Assembly (NCBI GenBank): GCA_902464345.1
Contig: CABQJA010000109.1
Span: 1 to 7,487, forward strand
Direction: 5' to 3'
DNA from: an uncultured Clostridium sp.
GTDB taxonomy: Bacteria > Bacillota > Clostridia > Lachnospirales > Lachnospiraceae
DNA length: 7,487 nt
The position numbers and the translations under genes were made by a program. Below are positions 6,422-7,487 of the stretch, one piece after another. The notes beneath the pieces were generated by a model, which was not told the origin of the DNA, did not search any database, and worked only from the letters and a program-made list of their open reading frames with translations. The first letter of the stretch is position 1, and the number at the start of each line of letters is the position of its first letter.

Positions 6422-6449
6422 TCTTAGCATATTTCAACGATTTTTGCAA
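6421..6449 (-). promoter_or_regulatory. Promoter of the thl-crt-hbd-bcd-etfBA operon
   Basis: On the minus strand, -35 TTGCAA (6449-6444; four of six) and -10 TAAGAT (6426-6421; four of six) are separated by 17 bases, and an extended -10 TG lies at 6429-6428. The predicted start is near 6414, leaving a leader of about 74 nt before thl. Both boxes are imperfect, but spacing and TG extension are ideal. The promoter is bracketed by a palindrome at the start site and an inverted repeat abutting the -35, which suggests regulation. A second candidate upstream (TTCGAA near 6511, TATAAA near 6490) is weaker. Confidence 0.6.
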
Positions 6450-6474
6450 CAGGAACTGACCTGGTATTTCCTGT
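6449..6474. promoter_or_regulatory. 26-bp inverted repeat abutting the -35 box
   Basis: Perfect 7-bp arms ACAGGAA and TTCCTGT are separated by 12 bases. A short near-symmetrical ACCTGGT lies almost at the centre. The repeat touches the -35 box of the thl promoter, where activator sites or second repressor sites are often found. Its arms do not resemble the palindrome at 6403-6421, so a different regulator is inferred. No regulator can be named. Confidence 0.4.
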
Positions 6475-6613
6475 CTTGATCTTTATTTTATATTCTTTTT
6501 ATGAACATTTCGAATCGTTTTCTTTTTCCCGGTTCTTTCGGTCCTTGCGTTTTTCTTTTCTGTCTGTATACCGGTATTCATCCGATCAGATCCGTCCGGC
6601 CTTGATCAGCGCC

Positions 6614-6645
6614 TCCGGACATCCGGTAACAATGGCATGTCCGAA
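6614..6645 (-). terminator. Hairpin after mreB (weak terminator candidate)
   Basis: On the minus strand, starting 32 nt after the mreB stop, nine pairs form between TTCGGACAT (6645-6637) and ATGTCCGGA (6622-6614), one of them a G-T wobble. Two further C-G pairs inside can extend the stem across a bulged base. No T run follows; the next bases are GC-rich. It may slow or partly stop transcription from mreB, or be unrelated to termination. mreB readthrough into thl therefore remains possible. Confidence 0.35.
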
Positions 6646-6676
6646 CGAAGGACGGAATTCTGTTCGCTCATTTTCT

Positions 6677-7487
6677 CTATTTCTGCAATTTATGCATAAA
6701 TTCTACGGATTTACCGGCTCCCAGCGCAACTGCTTCCAGTGCCTGATCCACTACCATCGCCTGTATGCCGGTTTTGGCCTCGATTAACTGTTCCATTCCA
6801 TATATCAGGCTGCCTCCGCCGGACAGAATGATTCCACGCTGGGAAATATCGGCTGCCAGCTCAGGTGGACAGGTCTCCAGCACGCCCAGCACCGCATTTA
6901 TAATCTGCACCGTCACCTCACTGAATGCCTCGATCGTCTCATTTGCGGATACCTGCACGCGATCCGGAAGCCCGTTTACAAGGTTCCGTCCCTTTACTTC
7001 CATATAATCATCGGCTGCACGCGGGAAGACACTTCCGATTTCCACCTTAATCTCCTCCGCAGTCGGCTCTCCAATCAGCAGGTTATACTTCCTCCTGATA
7101 TATTTTATCATTGCCTCATTATAATCATCTCCGGCTACCTTTAACGACCGGTTTACAACCAGTCCTCCCAGAGAAATGATTGCAATATCCGTTGTACCGC
7201 CACCGATATCGATCACCATATTTCCACACGGCTGTGTAATATCAACATCGGCTCCGATTGCAGCTGCCACCGGCTCTTCCATGATCAGAACCGACCTTGC
7301 ACCTGTCCGGTACGCGGCATCCTCTACCGCTCTTCGTTCTACCTCAGTTACCCCACTTGGCACACAGATGCATATTTTCGGTCTCCGAAATGTTGACTTC
7401 TTACTCATTGCCTGTTTAATAAAGGCCTTCAGCATTTTCTCTGTTACCGTATAATCCGATATTACGCCCTGCTTCAAAGGACGAATG
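6677..7487 (-). CDS. mreB: MreB/Mbl-type actin-like shape protein, 5' end cut by window
   Basis: MreB-family proteins form ATP-dependent filaments under the membrane that organise the elongating cell wall. About 270 residues are present, running off the window edge at 7487. The frame is open beyond the TTG at 7477, reading IRPLKQGVISDYTVTEKML, which matches an internal MreB segment, so roughly the first 70 residues are missing. Family motifs in order: CVPSGVTEVERRAVEDAAY, MEEPVAAAIGADVDI, the phosphate-binding DIGGGTTDIAIISLGG, and near the C-terminus ILSGGGSLIYGMEQLI. It ends in EFMHKLQK. The gene uses more C- and G-ending codons than the butyrate genes. No mreC or mreD follows, so it may be a stand-alone paralogue; MreB and Mbl cannot be separated here. 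No functional link to butyrate synthesis is evident. Confidence 0.9.
   Translation of the reverse strand, partial: IRPLKQGVISDYTVTEKMLKAFIKQAMSKKSTFRRPKICICVPSGVTEVERRAVEDAAYRTGARSVLIMEEPVAAAIGADVDITQPCGNMVIDIGGGTTDIAIISLGGLVVNRSLKVAGDDYNEAMIKYIRRKYNLLIGEPTAEEIKVEIGSVFPRAADDYMEVKGRNLVNGLPDRVQVSANETIEAFSEVTVQIINAVLGVLETCPPELAADISQRGIILSGGGSLIYGMEQLIEAKTGIQAMVVDQALEAVALGAGKSVEFMHKLQK

Larger units (their letters stand above)
6341..6676. other. mreB-thl intergenic region, 336 bp
   Basis: No convincing gene. The part next to mreB (about 6590-6660) is GC-richer than typical spacer DNA and has a hairpin. A perfect 10-bp palindrome ATACCGGTAT lies at 6568-6577. The stretch 6510-6566 is almost pure purine on the minus strand. 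A 32-codon basic ORF (6581-6483, minus) exists but has no good binding site and probably reflects that purine bias. From 6505 down to 6341 lie AT-rich DNA, the thl promoter with its two dyads, and the thl leader. Confidence 0.7.

Noticed and set aside
6341..6480. Rex operator in the thl promoter
   Set aside because: No TTGTTAA or TTGTGAA arms with matching TTAACAA or TTCACAA were found near the promoter.
6420..6525. CcpA cre site candidates centred on CG near 6515 and 6440
   Set aside because: Each matches only about 8 of 11 defined positions of the cre consensus, too weak in AT-rich DNA.
6483..6581. Minus-strand 32-residue basic ORF starting ATG at 6581
   Set aside because: No good ribosome binding site. 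The Lys/Arg/Glu content is expected in any frame of this purine-rich stretch.
6476..6787. Plus-strand ORF of 103 codons overlapping the mreB end
   Set aside because: It overlaps a well-supported mreB antisense, has no clear binding site, and its composition reflects the pyrimidine-rich spacer strand.
1..7487. CRISPR array, insertion sequence, tRNA or rRNA
   Set aside because: No regular repeat-spacer pattern (the left-edge repeats are too short and irregular), no transposase ORF or terminal repeats, and no recognisable tRNA or rRNA sequence was seen.

Overview
The window looks like chromosomal DNA of a butyrate-producing anaerobic Firmicute, most likely a Lachnospiraceae-type (Clostridium cluster XIVa) gut bacterium. 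This rests on the complete butyryl-CoA pathway cluster, protein wording close to clostridial Thl/Crt/Hbd/Bcd/EtfBA as I remember it, low-to-moderate GC, and AGGAGG-type ribosome binding sites. The genus is not proved by the sequence.

All convincing genes lie on the minus strand, so transcription runs from high to low coordinates. At 7487-6677 is the C-terminal three quarters of an MreB-type actin-like protein, cut by the window edge. A 336-bp spacer follows (6676-6341). Its mreB-proximal half is GC-richer, with a hairpin. Its thl-proximal half holds a sigma-A type promoter flanked by two inverted repeats. Six tightly spaced genes come next: thl (6340-5159), crt (5123-4338), hbd (4250-3378), bcd (3339-2173), etfB (2159-1374) and etfA (1349-288). 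Gaps are 13-38 bp except crt-hbd (87 bp), which holds a strong RNA hairpin. A very strong intrinsic terminator (243-185) closes the operon. Beyond it, a near-consensus promoter (158-130) with a dyad at its start site drives a leader of about 115 nt, made of spaced TGAG motifs and U6 tracts. The leader ends at a ribosome binding site and an ATG at positions 6-4, the first codon of a gene that leaves the window.

The six enzymes form one pathway. Thl condenses two acetyl-CoA to acetoacetyl-CoA, Hbd reduces it to 3-hydroxybutyryl-CoA, Crt dehydrates that to crotonyl-CoA, and the Bcd-EtfAB complex reduces crotonyl-CoA to butyryl-CoA, by family knowledge with electron bifurcation from NADH to ferredoxin. 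The terminal step (butyryl-CoA:acetate CoA-transferase, or phosphotransbutyrylase plus butyrate kinase) is not encoded here.

I found no wholly new system among the coding genes. The less ordinary material is non-coding: the dyads at the two promoters, the crt-hbd hairpin, and the repeat-rich leader at the left edge.
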